This document shows, piece after piece, positions 1 to 5,384 of a stretch of DNA of 5,384 nucleotides (its first letter is position 1; every line of letters begins with the position of its first letter). The notes under the pieces are model-generated. The model saw nothing but the letters and a program-made list of their open reading frames with translations. It made no database searches and was not told the DNA's origin. Position numbers and translations under genes: made by a program. The stretch is from Comamonadaceae bacterium (lineage in GTDB: Bacteria > Pseudomonadota > Gammaproteobacteria > Burkholderiales > Burkholderiaceae_C): NCBI GenBank assembly GCA_027490485.1, contig JAIXYA010000091.1, forward strand, positions 1-5,384, read 5' to 3'.

Positions 1-1
1 G

Positions 2-415
2 GTGCGCCATGCTTTCTCGCGTGACTTGCTGTATTTGGGCCACAGCCTGGGCTTGAAAGACGAACTCTCGGCTGTGGAGAACCTGCGAGTTGCCTCGGTA
101 CTGGCGGGTCATGCCGTCGGTCACGAACAAGCCTTGCAAGCCCTGCAATCGCAGGGTCTTGGCAGCAGATCGCATTTGCCGCTGCGGGTCTGGTCGCAAG
201 GGCAAAAGCGGCGCGTGGCACTGGCGCGTTTGCAGCTGTCCAAAGCCCGCTTGTGGGTACTGGACGAACCCTTTGTGGCGCTGGACACGCTGGCTGTTCT
301 TGCCTTGCAGAAAGTGCTGCGTCAGCATCTTGCGCAAGACGGCTTGTTGCTCTTTACCAGCCACCAAGCAGTGGATTTGGGCGGCCCTGTGCTGCCTTGG
401 AGGCTGGGCGCATGA
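2..415 (+). CDS. ccmA: Cytochrome c maturation ABC transporter ATP-binding protein CcmA, 5'-truncated by the window edge
   Basis: This is the ATPase subunit of the CcmAB complex. In the family it hydrolyses ATP on the cytoplasmic face to release haem-loaded CcmE from CcmCD. The window holds the last 137 codons. Full-length CcmA is about 205 residues, so the N-terminal third with the Walker A loop lies upstream, and the GTG at 2-4 is just an internal valine codon. Fragment residues 11-28 (YLGH...LKDELSAVENL) match the CcmA Q-loop region, although the usual Gln is Ser15. The ABC signature is WSQGQKRR at 64-71. Walker B is LWVLDEP at 84-90 with catalytic Glu89, followed by the D-loop ALD. The switch histidine is His121 in TSHQ. 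The stop codon overlaps the ccmB start (ATGA). The call as CcmA rather than another ABC ATPase rests on the YLGH motif and on ccmB following directly. Confidence 0.95.
   Translation: MRHAFSRDLLYLGHSLGLKDELSAVENLRVASVLAGHAVGHEQALQALQSQGLGSRSHLPLRVWSQGQKRRVALARLQLSKARLWVLDEPFVALDTLAVLALQKVLRQHLAQDGLLLFTSHQAVDLGGPVLPWRLGA
399..403 (+). promoter_or_regulatory. Ribosome binding site of ccmB
   Basis: A perfect GGAGG Shine-Dalgarno core lies inside the last codons of ccmA, 8 bases before the ATG at 412. It decides the ccmB start: the frame stays open upstream to an ATG at 253, but that longer version would run through the ccmA coding sequence and lacks family similarity. Confidence 0.75.
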
Positions 416-1077
416 ACGCTTTCTTTGCTTTGGTGGCGCGTGACCTGCGTTTGGCCTTCAGACGCAAGGCCGAGGTGTTGAGCGGTGTGTTTTTCTTTGT
501 GGTGGTGGCTGCCTTGTTTCCTTTGGCCATCGGCCCCGAAGCCGCCACTTTGCGTCACATTGGCCCGGGCGTACTCTGGGTAGGGGCATTGCTGGCCAGC
601 ATGCTCACCTTGCCACGTTTGTTTGAAAACGATTGGCGAGATGGTTCTTTGGAGCACTTGGTTCTGTCCCCGCACCCCTTAGGGCTTTTGGTCTTAGGGA
701 AAATCTTCGCGCATTGGTTGGTTTCTGGTTTGCCCTTGGTAGCATTGGCCCCCTTGTTGGGATTGCAGTTCGATTTGCCTTCGGATGCCTTGGGCATGTT
801 GGCACTCTCTCTTTTGTTGGGCACCCCGGTGCTGTCTTGCATTGGCGCCATTGGCGCTGCACTTACCCTAGGGGTGCGAGGCGGTGGTGTGTTGCTTGCT
901 TTGTTGGTCCTGCCTTTGTTTGTACCAGTGCTGGTGTTTGGTGCTGGGGCAGTAGAGGCTTTGAACAGTGGTTTGGGTGCGCAAGCACATCTTTCAATTT
1001 TGCTGGCGATGTTGTTGCCAGCTGTGTTTTTCAGCCCTTGGGCGTGCAGTGCGGCTTTGCGCATTGCCTTGGAATGA
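412..1077 (+). CDS. ccmB: Haem exporter/cytochrome c maturation membrane subunit CcmB
   Basis: CcmB is the integral-membrane partner of CcmA in the cytoplasmic membrane. The complex couples ATP hydrolysis to release of holo-CcmE. The protein is 221 residues, the usual family length (about 220). It begins with a basic cytoplasmic N-terminus (RDLRLAFRRKAE, 10-21), and hydrophobic segments suggest six membrane spans near 24-41, 52-68, 92-117, 127-153, 159-181 and 192-217. The conserved CcmB signature FENDWRDGSLEHL lies at 71-83 and is followed by LSPHPL (85-90). The glycine-rich turn RGGGVLLALLVLPLFVP (156-172) is also typical. The start at 412 overlaps the ccmA stop and has a GGAGG site. The stop is 4 bases before ccmC. 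Nothing is broken or missing. Confidence 0.96.
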   Translation: MNAFFALVARDLRLAFRRKAEVLSGVFFFVVVAALFPLAIGPEAATLRHIGPGVLWVGALLASMLTLPRLFENDWRDGSLEHLVLSPHPLGLLVLGKIFAHWLVSGLPLVALAPLLGLQFDLPSDALGMLALSLLLGTPVLSCIGAIGAALTLGVRGGGVLLALLVLPLFVPVLVFGAGAVEALNSGLGAQAHLSILLAMLLPAVFFSPWACSAALRIALE

Positions 1078-1081
1078 CTAA

Positions 1082-1831
1082 ATGACGATGCGCTGGTTCT
1101 ATTACGCTGCTCCGCAAACCTTTTACGGTTTGGCAGGACGCTTGTGGCCTTGGTTGGCGGCCTTGGCTTTGGCGCTGACTGTGGCAGGCTTGTGGGTGGG
1201 CTTTGCATTGGCGCCTGCGGACGCGCAGCAAGGCGAGGGCTACCGCATCATCTTTGTGCATGTACCTGTATCTTGGATGTCCATGGTGATTTACCTTGCG
1301 ATGGCGTTTTGGAGTGTGCTGGGCCTGACTTTCAACACCCGCTTATCGGGCATGATGACCCGCGCTTTGGCACCCACAGGAGCCATCTTTGCGTTCTTGT
1401 CCTTGTGGACGGGTGCTTTGTGGGGCAAGCCGATGTGGGGCACCTGGTGGGTCTGGGATGCGCGTTTAACTTCCGAGTTGATTTTGTTTTTCCTCTACCT
1501 TGGCTATATCGCGCTCACCTCGGCGATTGACGATGTGCGTCGCGCTGACCGCGCGGGGGCTTTGATTGCGATTGTGGGTGCCATCAATGTGCCCATCATT
1601 TATTTTTCGGTGAAGTGGTGGAACACCTTGCACCAAGGTGCGTCGGTGTCGCTGACCCGCTCGCCCAGCATGGCGCAGTTGATGCTGTGGGGCATGTTGC
1701 TGATGGCCTTGGCCATGTGGGTTTACACCTTGGCCATTGTTTGCTACCGCGTTCGTACCCTCATCATCGAGCGTGAACGTCATACCGATTGGGTTCAGGC
1801 TCTGCCTGAAGTTGCAGGAGCCAAAGCATGA
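1082..1831 (+). CDS. ccmC: Haem transporter/handling protein CcmC
   Basis: CcmC is a cytoplasmic-membrane protein of the haem-handling (WWD) family. It presents haem to CcmE and promotes its covalent attachment to the CcmE histidine. The protein is 249 residues, close to E. coli CcmC. The tryptophan-rich WWD domain lies at about 114-127 (WGKPMWGTWWVWDA). The two haem-ligand histidines are His60 in FVHVPVSW and His184 in WWNTLHQG, at the positions known for E. coli. About six membrane spans can be seen, near 23-45, 58-82, 98-113, 130-147, 158-176 and 199-222. The ATG at 1082 follows ccmB by 4 bases with a weak GGAA site at 1071-1074. A second in-frame ATG at 1088 is possible but has no better site. 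The stop overlaps ccmD (ATGA). Confidence 0.97.
   Translation: MTMRWFYYAAPQTFYGLAGRLWPWLAALALALTVAGLWVGFALAPADAQQGEGYRIIFVHVPVSWMSMVIYLAMAFWSVLGLTFNTRLSGMMTRALAPTGAIFAFLSLWTGALWGKPMWGTWWVWDARLTSELILFFLYLGYIALTSAIDDVRRADRAGALIAIVGAINVPIIYFSVKWWNTLHQGASVSLTRSPSMAQLMLWGMLLMALAMWVYTLAIVCYRVRTLIIERERHTDWVQALPEVAGAKA
1815..1820 (+). promoter_or_regulatory. Ribosome binding site of ccmD
   Basis: CAGGAG lies within the last ccmC codons, 7 bases before the ccmD ATG at 1828. A strong site at good spacing supports the reality and the start of this very small gene. Confidence 0.7.
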
Positions 1832-2001
1832 GGTGGGAGAGTTGGTCAGATTTTTGGTTCATGGGTGGCTATGGCCTGTATGTATGGGGCAGCATGGCCA
1901 TGACCGCTTTGCTGCTGCTGGTGGAAATGGCGCAGGCCCGCCTGGCCCACCGCCGCGCCTTGGCACTGGTGCGGGCTGAACAAAGCTTGGAGAACCCATG
2001 A
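1828..2001 (+). CDS. ccmD: Small haem exporter/maturation protein CcmD
   Basis: CcmD is a small membrane protein that stabilises CcmC with CcmE and is needed for release of holo-CcmE from CcmC. This gene encodes 57 residues, within the family range (about 45-75). The N-terminal part reads [17 protein letters not shown] (6-22), the aromatic/glycine-rich stretch typical of CcmD. It leads into one membrane span at about 17-35 (ending LLLLVEM). A basic, probably cytoplasmic tail follows ([16 protein letters not shown], 37-52). The start overlaps the ccmC stop as ATGA and has a CAGGAG site. The stop overlaps the ccmE start. Sequence conservation is low in this family, so the call rests on position, size, topology and the YGLYVW segment. 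The gene falls below common length cut-offs. Confidence 0.93.
   Translation: MRWESWSDFWFMGGYGLYVWGSMAMTALLLLVEMAQARLAHRRALALVRAEQSLENP
1989..1993 (+). promoter_or_regulatory. Ribosome binding site of ccmE
   Basis: GGAGA lies inside the end of ccmD. It sits 4 bases before the ATG at 1998 but 7 bases before the next in-frame ATG at 2001. The second spacing is closer to the optimum, so the site slightly favours initiation at 2001. Confidence 0.6.
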
Positions 2002-2453
2002 TGAGCTTGTCACCTCGACAAACCCGATTTGCGCTGATTGCAGGTGGTGTGCTGGTACTGGCACTGGCGGCGGCCTTTGTCCTGAACGCGTTTCAAAACA
2101 ATTTGGTGTTTTTCTTCACACCTACCCAAGTGTTAAAAGGTGAAGCGCCCCAGAACAAAACCTTTCGCATTGGTGGCTTGGTGAAAGTGGGCAGCCTGCA
2201 ACGCAACGGCTCGGATGTGTCGTTTGTGGTCACCGATACCGCCCAAGATATACCCGTGCGCTACAGTGGTTTGCTGCCCGATTTGTTCAAAGAAGGCAAA
2301 GGCGTGGTGGCGCAAGGTCGCTTGGATGCGCAAGGTCTGATGACCGCCTCCGAGGTGCTGGCCAAGCACGACGAGAATTACATGCCCCCTGAGGCGCAAC
2401 ACGCCTTAGACGAAGCCGCGCAGGCCCGTACCGCGCAATCTGTCAAACCTTGA
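1998..2453 (+). CDS. ccmE: Haem chaperone CcmE
   Basis: CcmE is a membrane-anchored periplasmic haem chaperone. It binds haem covalently through a histidine and carries it from CcmCD to CcmF. The protein is 151 residues (150 if the second of two tandem ATGs is used). It has a short basic N-terminus (SPRQTR), one membrane anchor at about 11-31, and a soluble OB-fold domain. Family landmarks are [11 protein letters not shown] (38-48), [11 protein letters not shown] (56-66), and [23 protein letters not shown] (85-107). The haem-binding motif is [12 protein letters not shown] (121-132), with His124 as the covalent attachment residue and Tyr128 as the likely axial ligand. This is the H-type CcmE found in most proteobacteria, not the cysteine variant. 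The start overlaps the ccmD stop (ATGATG). ATG 1998 is given as the outer bound; 2001 has better spacing from GGAGA. Confidence 0.97.
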   Translation: MMSLSPRQTRFALIAGGVLVLALAAAFVLNAFQNNLVFFFTPTQVLKGEAPQNKTFRIGGLVKVGSLQRNGSDVSFVVTDTAQDIPVRYSGLLPDLFKEGKGVVAQGRLDAQGLMTASEVLAKHDENYMPPEAQHALDEAAQARTAQSVKP

Positions 2454-2466
2454 AAGCTGGTGGCTC

Positions 2467-4428
2467 ATGATTCCTGAACTTGGTCAATTTGCGTTGGTGC
2501 TGTCTGCCGTTATCGCTTTGTTTTTGGGGACTGTGCCGCTGGCCGGTACTTTGCGCCACAACGTGGTGTGGCAGTCGCTGGCTCGTCCGGCTGCGCTGCT
2601 GCAGTTTGTCTTGGTGTCCTTCGCCTTTGCCTGTTTGGCCTCTTCTTTTTTAAGCAATGACTTCTCGGTGAAGTACGTCGCCGAGCATTCCAACACCTTG
2701 CTGCCCAAAGCCTACCAATTCGCTGCGGTATGGGGCGGCCACGAGGGTTCGTTGTTGTTGTGGATGCTCATGCTCACTGGTTGGACTGCAGCAGTCGCGA
2801 TTTTTTCAGCCAGCCTGCCATTGGCCATGGTGGCGCGGGTGCTCGGGGTCTTGGGTCTGGTGTCGGTGGGTTTTTTGATGTTCATCTTGGCCACCTCCAA
2901 CCCCTTTGACCGACTCTTTCCCATGCCGGCCGATGGACGCGATCTCAACCCTTTGTTGCAAGACCCTGGCTTGGTGATTCACCCGCCCATGCTTTACATG
3001 GGTTATGTGGGCATGTCGGTCACGTTTGCGTTTGCCATTGCCGCTTTGCTGTCGGGGCGACTTGACGCCGCGTGGGCTCGCTGGTCTCGCCCTTGGACTG
3101 TTATCGCGTGGGCTTTTCTGACCTTTGGCATTGGCCTAGGTTCTTGGTGGGCGTACTACGAATTGGGCTGGGGAGGTTGGTGGTTTTGGGACCCTGTGGA
3201 AAACGCCTCCCTCATGCCTTGGTTGGTGGGCACCGCGCTTATTCACTCTTTGATGGTGACTGAAAAGCGTGGCAGCTTCAAAGCATGGACCGTCCTCTTG
3301 GCGATTGCGGCTTTTTCGCTGTCGTTGCTGGGAACCTTCTTGGTTCGTTCAGGCGTGCTGACCTCGGTTCACGCGTTTGCGTCTGACCCTACTCGCGGGA
3401 TTTTCATTCTCATCTTTTTGGCGGTGGTGGTGGGCGCTTCGCTCACCTTGTTTGCTTGGCGAGCGCCTGCGGTGACCTTGGGCGGCACCATGGGCTTGGT
3501 CTCGCGAGAGTCTTTCTTGTTGCTCAACAGCGTCTTGCTGGTGGTGGCCACTGGCGCGGTGTTGCTGGGCACCTTGTACCCGCTCATCATTGATGCGCTG
3601 AATATGGGCAAGTTGTCTGTGGGGCCGCCGTATTTCAATTTGGTGTTTGCGCCCCTCATGGTGCCGCTGCTCTTTGTGCTGGTGCCTGGCACGGTGGCGC
3701 ACTGGCGTGAGGCCCGCATGAGCGAGGTGTTTTGGCGACTGCGCTTTGTCGGTGGCGCGGCTTTGTTGTTGGCCTTGGTGCTGCCTTTTGTGCTGGGCAG
3801 TTGGTCGGCTGGCACCATGCTGGGCGTGTTTCTGGGCATGTGGGTGGGCTTGGGCAGTTTGCAGCATGTGGTGGAGCGTTTGCGCAAACCGGGCCGTATT
3901 GGTGGTTCGTTTTGGGGCATGCATTTGGCCCACTTTGGCATGGCGGTGCTGGTGCTGGGCATCACCGGCGTGAAGTCCTACGAGGTCGAACGCGATGTGC
4001 GCATGGCCATGGGCGACACCGTGACCATTGCCCCCTATACCTTTCGCTTGGTGGGCATGGAAGACGTGATGGGGCCCAATTACAAAGCCCTGCAAGCCAA
4101 GGTCGAGGTGTTGAAAAACGATCAGGTCATTGAAATATTGCGTCCGCAAAAACGCCGTTACTTCTCTACCGCCATGCCAATGACGGAAGCAGCTATCGAC
4201 ACTGGGCCCTTACGCGATTTGTATGTGTCATTGGGTGACCCTGTGGCGGGAGACACGCCTTCTTGGAGCATGCGCGTGTACTACAAACCTTTCGTGCCAT
4301 GGCTGTGGGCGGGTGTGCTGTTCATGGTCTTTGGCGGGGTGTTGGCTGCTCTCGACAGGCGCTATCGCCGCAATACCAACCAACAGTCTGTTCGTACCGC
4401 ATCTGAGGCTTTGTCAGGTTCGGCATGA
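2467..4428 (+). CDS. ccmF: Haem lyase subunit CcmF (cytochrome c-type biogenesis protein)
   Basis: CcmF is the large membrane subunit of the cytochrome c haem lyase. It accepts haem from CcmE and, with CcmH, attaches it to the CXXCH cysteines of apocytochrome c on the periplasmic side. The protein is 653 residues, the normal family length (about 650), with many membrane spans. The WGGHEGSLLLW segment (89-99) is a family hallmark. The WWD domain lies at about 224-245 (core WGGWWFWDPVEN). The four conserved histidines can be placed at His172 (IHPPMLYMGY), His260, His302 (SVHAFASDP) and His489 (MHLAHFGMAV). The C-terminal region has a large periplasmic part (about 505-605) and a last span near 610-628. 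The ATG at 2467 follows ccmE by 13 bases, with only a poor GGTGG site at 2459-2463. The stop overlaps ccmG. No lesions were seen. Confidence 0.98.
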   Translation: MIPELGQFALVLSAVIALFLGTVPLAGTLRHNVVWQSLARPAALLQFVLVSFAFACLASSFLSNDFSVKYVAEHSNTLLPKAYQFAAVWGGHEGSLLLWMLMLTGWTAAVAIFSASLPLAMVARVLGVLGLVSVGFLMFILATSNPFDRLFPMPADGRDLNPLLQDPGLVIHPPMLYMGYVGMSVTFAFAIAALLSGRLDAAWARWSRPWTVIAWAFLTFGIGLGSWWAYYELGWGGWWFWDPVENASLMPWLVGTALIHSLMVTEKRGSFKAWTVLLAIAAFSLSLLGTFLVRSGVLTSVHAFASDPTRGIFILIFLAVVVGASLTLFAWRAPAVTLGGTMGLVSRESFLLLNSVLLVVATGAVLLGTLYPLIIDALNMGKLSVGPPYFNLVFAPLMVPLLFVLVPGTVAHWREARMSEVFWRLRFVGGAALLLALVLPFVLGSWSAGTMLGVFLGMWVGLGSLQHVVERLRKPGRIGGSFWGMHLAHFGMAVLVLGITGVKSYEVERDVRMAMGDTVTIAPYTFRLVGMEDVMGPNYKALQAKVEVLKNDQVIEILRPQKRRYFSTAMPMTEAAIDTGPLRDLYVSLGDPVAGDTPSWSMRVYYKPFVPWLWAGVLFMVFGGVLAALDRRYRRNTNQQSVRTASEALSGSA

Positions 4429-5009
4429 AGAAGTTTTTGCTTCCATTGGCGTTATTCGCCGTTTTGGTGGTATTTCTGGGCGTGGGTTTAAAGCGCGACC
4501 CGCGCGAAATTCCTTCCCCCTTGGTGGGTAAACCTGCGCCGGTGTTCAGCTTGCCTACCCTGAGTGGTGACAAACCCTTCAGCCCTGCCGACATGAAGGG
4601 CCAAGTGTGGATCTTCAATGTCTGGGCCACATGGTGTGTGGCTTGCCGCGAAGAGCACCCTTTGCTGGTGCAGTTTGCCAAAAGCCAGCGTATTCCCATC
4701 GTGGGCTTGAGTTACAAAGAACTGCAAGGCAGCGAAGCCGCCAACGCACTCAGCAGTGAGGCGGATAAATTGCAACTCGCCCGTGAACGCAGTTTGAAAT
4801 TTTTGGAGAAAGCTGGCGACCCCTACAAGCTGTCGGTGATGGATCTCGATGGCAGTGTGGGTATCAACTATGGTGTTTATGGTGTGCCGGAGACTTACCT
4901 GATTGATAAAGAGGGCATCATCCGGTACAAGCGGGTAGGCCCTGTCACCCCTGAAATTCTGATTGAAACGATTCTTCCCTTGATTCAACAACTGGACAAA
5001 CCCGCATGA
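4425..5009 (+). CDS. ccmG: Periplasmic thiol:disulfide interchange protein CcmG/DsbE
   Basis: CcmG is a membrane-anchored, periplasm-facing thioredoxin-fold protein. It reduces disulfides in the haem-binding cysteines of apocytochrome c or in CcmH, with electrons from DsbD/CcdA. The protein is 194 residues. An uncleaved N-terminal anchor spans about 4-22, followed by the family linker PSPLVGKPAPVFSLPTL (30-46). The active site is WATWCVAC at 67-74, with Cys71 and Cys74. The cis-proline loop is GVYGVPETYLID (150-161), with Pro155, and GIIRYKRVGP follows at 164-173. Compared with my recollection of E. coli CcmG, the stretch after SYK (96-98) is longer by about 19 residues, roughly 101-120, before the YKL strand. 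The gene starts on the ccmF stop (ATGA) with a partial AGGT site at 4416-4419, and its stop overlaps ccmH. Confidence 0.96.
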   Translation: MKKFLLPLALFAVLVVFLGVGLKRDPREIPSPLVGKPAPVFSLPTLSGDKPFSPADMKGQVWIFNVWATWCVACREEHPLLVQFAKSQRIPIVGLSYKELQGSEAANALSSEADKLQLARERSLKFLEKAGDPYKLSVMDLDGSVGINYGVYGVPETYLIDKEGIIRYKRVGPVTPEILIETILPLIQQLDKPA

Positions 5010-5384
5010 AACATGCACTCCTTGTGGCTTGCCTGAGTCTCATGCCTTGGTTGGCGCAGGCAGGGGAGGCTCAACCCATGGCGCAAGACCCCCAAGTCGA
5101 AGCCCGTTTGGTGAAGATTTCCGAAGAGTTGCGTTGCTTGGTGTGCCAAAACGAGGCCTTGTCCTCTTCACATGCCGAGTTAGCTGAAGACTTGCGTCGC
5201 GAGGTGCGTAAACTCATTCGTGACAACAAAACCGACACCGAGATCAAAGCCTATTTGGTTGAACGCTATGGTGATTTTGTGCTCTACAAACCGCCCTTCA
5301 AGCCCTTGACATGGCCCTTGTGGTTCGGACCTTTTCTCTTGCTTTTGTTGGCGATTGGCGGTTTTTGGCGCTACTTACGCCAAC
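5006..5384 (+). CDS. ccmH: Cytochrome c-type biogenesis protein CcmH, 3'-truncated by the window edge
   Basis: CcmH is a membrane-anchored periplasmic thiol protein that works with CcmF and CcmG in reducing and holding apocytochrome c for haem attachment. The window has 126 complete codons (last codon 5381-5383) plus one base and no stop. Family members of this short type are about 150 residues, so only a short tail is missing. A signal peptide is visible at 1-19 (likely cut after AQA). The redox motif is LRCLVCQN at 42-49, with Cys44 and Cys47. A helical segment follows, then YLVERYGDFVLYKPPFKP (83-100), which is a strong family signature. A membrane span begins near 104-119 (WPLWFGPFLLLLLAIG). 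The residues after CQN read EALSSS where the family usually has (Q/N)(S/T)IADS. The start overlaps the ccmG stop; the upstream GGA (4994-4996) is weak. Confidence 0.95.
   Translation, partial: MKHALLVACLSLMPWLAQAGEAQPMAQDPQVEARLVKISEELRCLVCQNEALSSSHAELAEDLRREVRKLIRDNKTDTEIKAYLVERYGDFVLYKPPFKPLTWPLWFGPFLLLLLAIGGFWRYLRQ

Noticed and set aside
253..411. A longer ccmB reading starting at the ATG at 253
   Set aside because: It would overlap 160 bases of ccmA including Walker B. The added residues are not CcmB-like, and the ATG at 412 has a perfect GGAGG site and gives the normal family length.
843..861. Short direct repeat ATTGGCGCC/ATTGGCGCT within ccmB
   Set aside because: It encodes the Ile-Gly-Ala-Ile-Gly-Ala segment of a membrane span. 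Coding constraint explains it, and there are no further copies nearby.
555..1208. A 217-codon minus-strand open frame opposite ccmB and the start of ccmC
   Set aside because: It is antisense to two well-supported membrane genes, has a Pro/Lys/Ser/Asn-rich shadow composition, and crosses the ccmB-ccmC junction without any signal of its own.
2454..2466. Possible promoter or terminator between ccmE and ccmF
   Set aside because: The gap is only 13 bases, with no inverted repeat or T-run, so it is too short for an internal control region.
3349..4149. A 266-codon minus-strand open frame opposite ccmF, rich in His and Gln
   Set aside because: It lies wholly inside the clear ccmF gene. Its composition is what reverse-reading of Leu/Val/Trp-rich membrane codons gives, and no family motif or ribosome site was seen.
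4488..5018. A 176-codon minus-strand open frame opposite ccmG
   Set aside because: It is a shadow of ccmG, whose thioredoxin motifs and anchor are unambiguous on the + strand.
1..5384. Search for mobile elements, tRNA or rRNA genes, CRISPR repeats or an undescribed system
   Set aside because: The window is filled end to end by a standard ccmA-H operon with uniform base and codon use. No inserted block, repeat array or unexplained gap longer than 13 bases remains.

Overview
The window is an internal segment of one cytochrome c maturation (System I, Ccm) operon, with every gene on the + strand. The order is ccmA (3' part only), ccmB, ccmC, ccmD, ccmE, ccmF, ccmG and ccmH (5' part only). The gene order, protein lengths and motifs fit a proteobacterium. 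The moderately high GC content (judged by eye), the many TTG leucine codons and the style of CcmG and CcmH (WCVAC active site, LRCLVCQN motif, a long loop after the CcmG SYK segment) suggest a betaproteobacterium of the Burkholderiales, perhaps Comamonadaceae. That placement is inference from memory of the families, not a search.

Layout. Positions 2-415 hold the ABC ATPase CcmA, lacking its N-terminal third. Positions 412-1077 hold the membrane subunit CcmB, and 1082-1831 the haem-handling membrane protein CcmC. Positions 1828-2001 hold the 57-residue CcmD, and 1998-2453 the haem chaperone CcmE. Positions 2467-4428 hold the haem lyase subunit CcmF, 4425-5009 the thioredoxin-like CcmG (DsbE), and 5006 to the window end CcmH, which is cut off after 126 codons. 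Five of the seven junctions are ATGA stop/start overlaps. The other two gaps are 4 and 13 bases, so there is no intergenic room for promoters or terminators. The operon promoter and terminator lie outside the window.

How the genes work together (known for the family). CcmC, helped by CcmD, loads haem onto a histidine of CcmE on the periplasmic side of the membrane. The CcmAB ATPase drives release of holo-CcmE from CcmCD. CcmE passes haem to CcmF. CcmG and CcmH keep the CXXCH cysteines of apocytochrome c reduced, and CcmF with CcmH completes thioether attachment.

No mobile element, RNA gene, CRISPR array or obviously novel system was seen. The points worth a second look are small: residue changes in CcmA and CcmH, an extended loop in CcmG, and the tight translational coupling.
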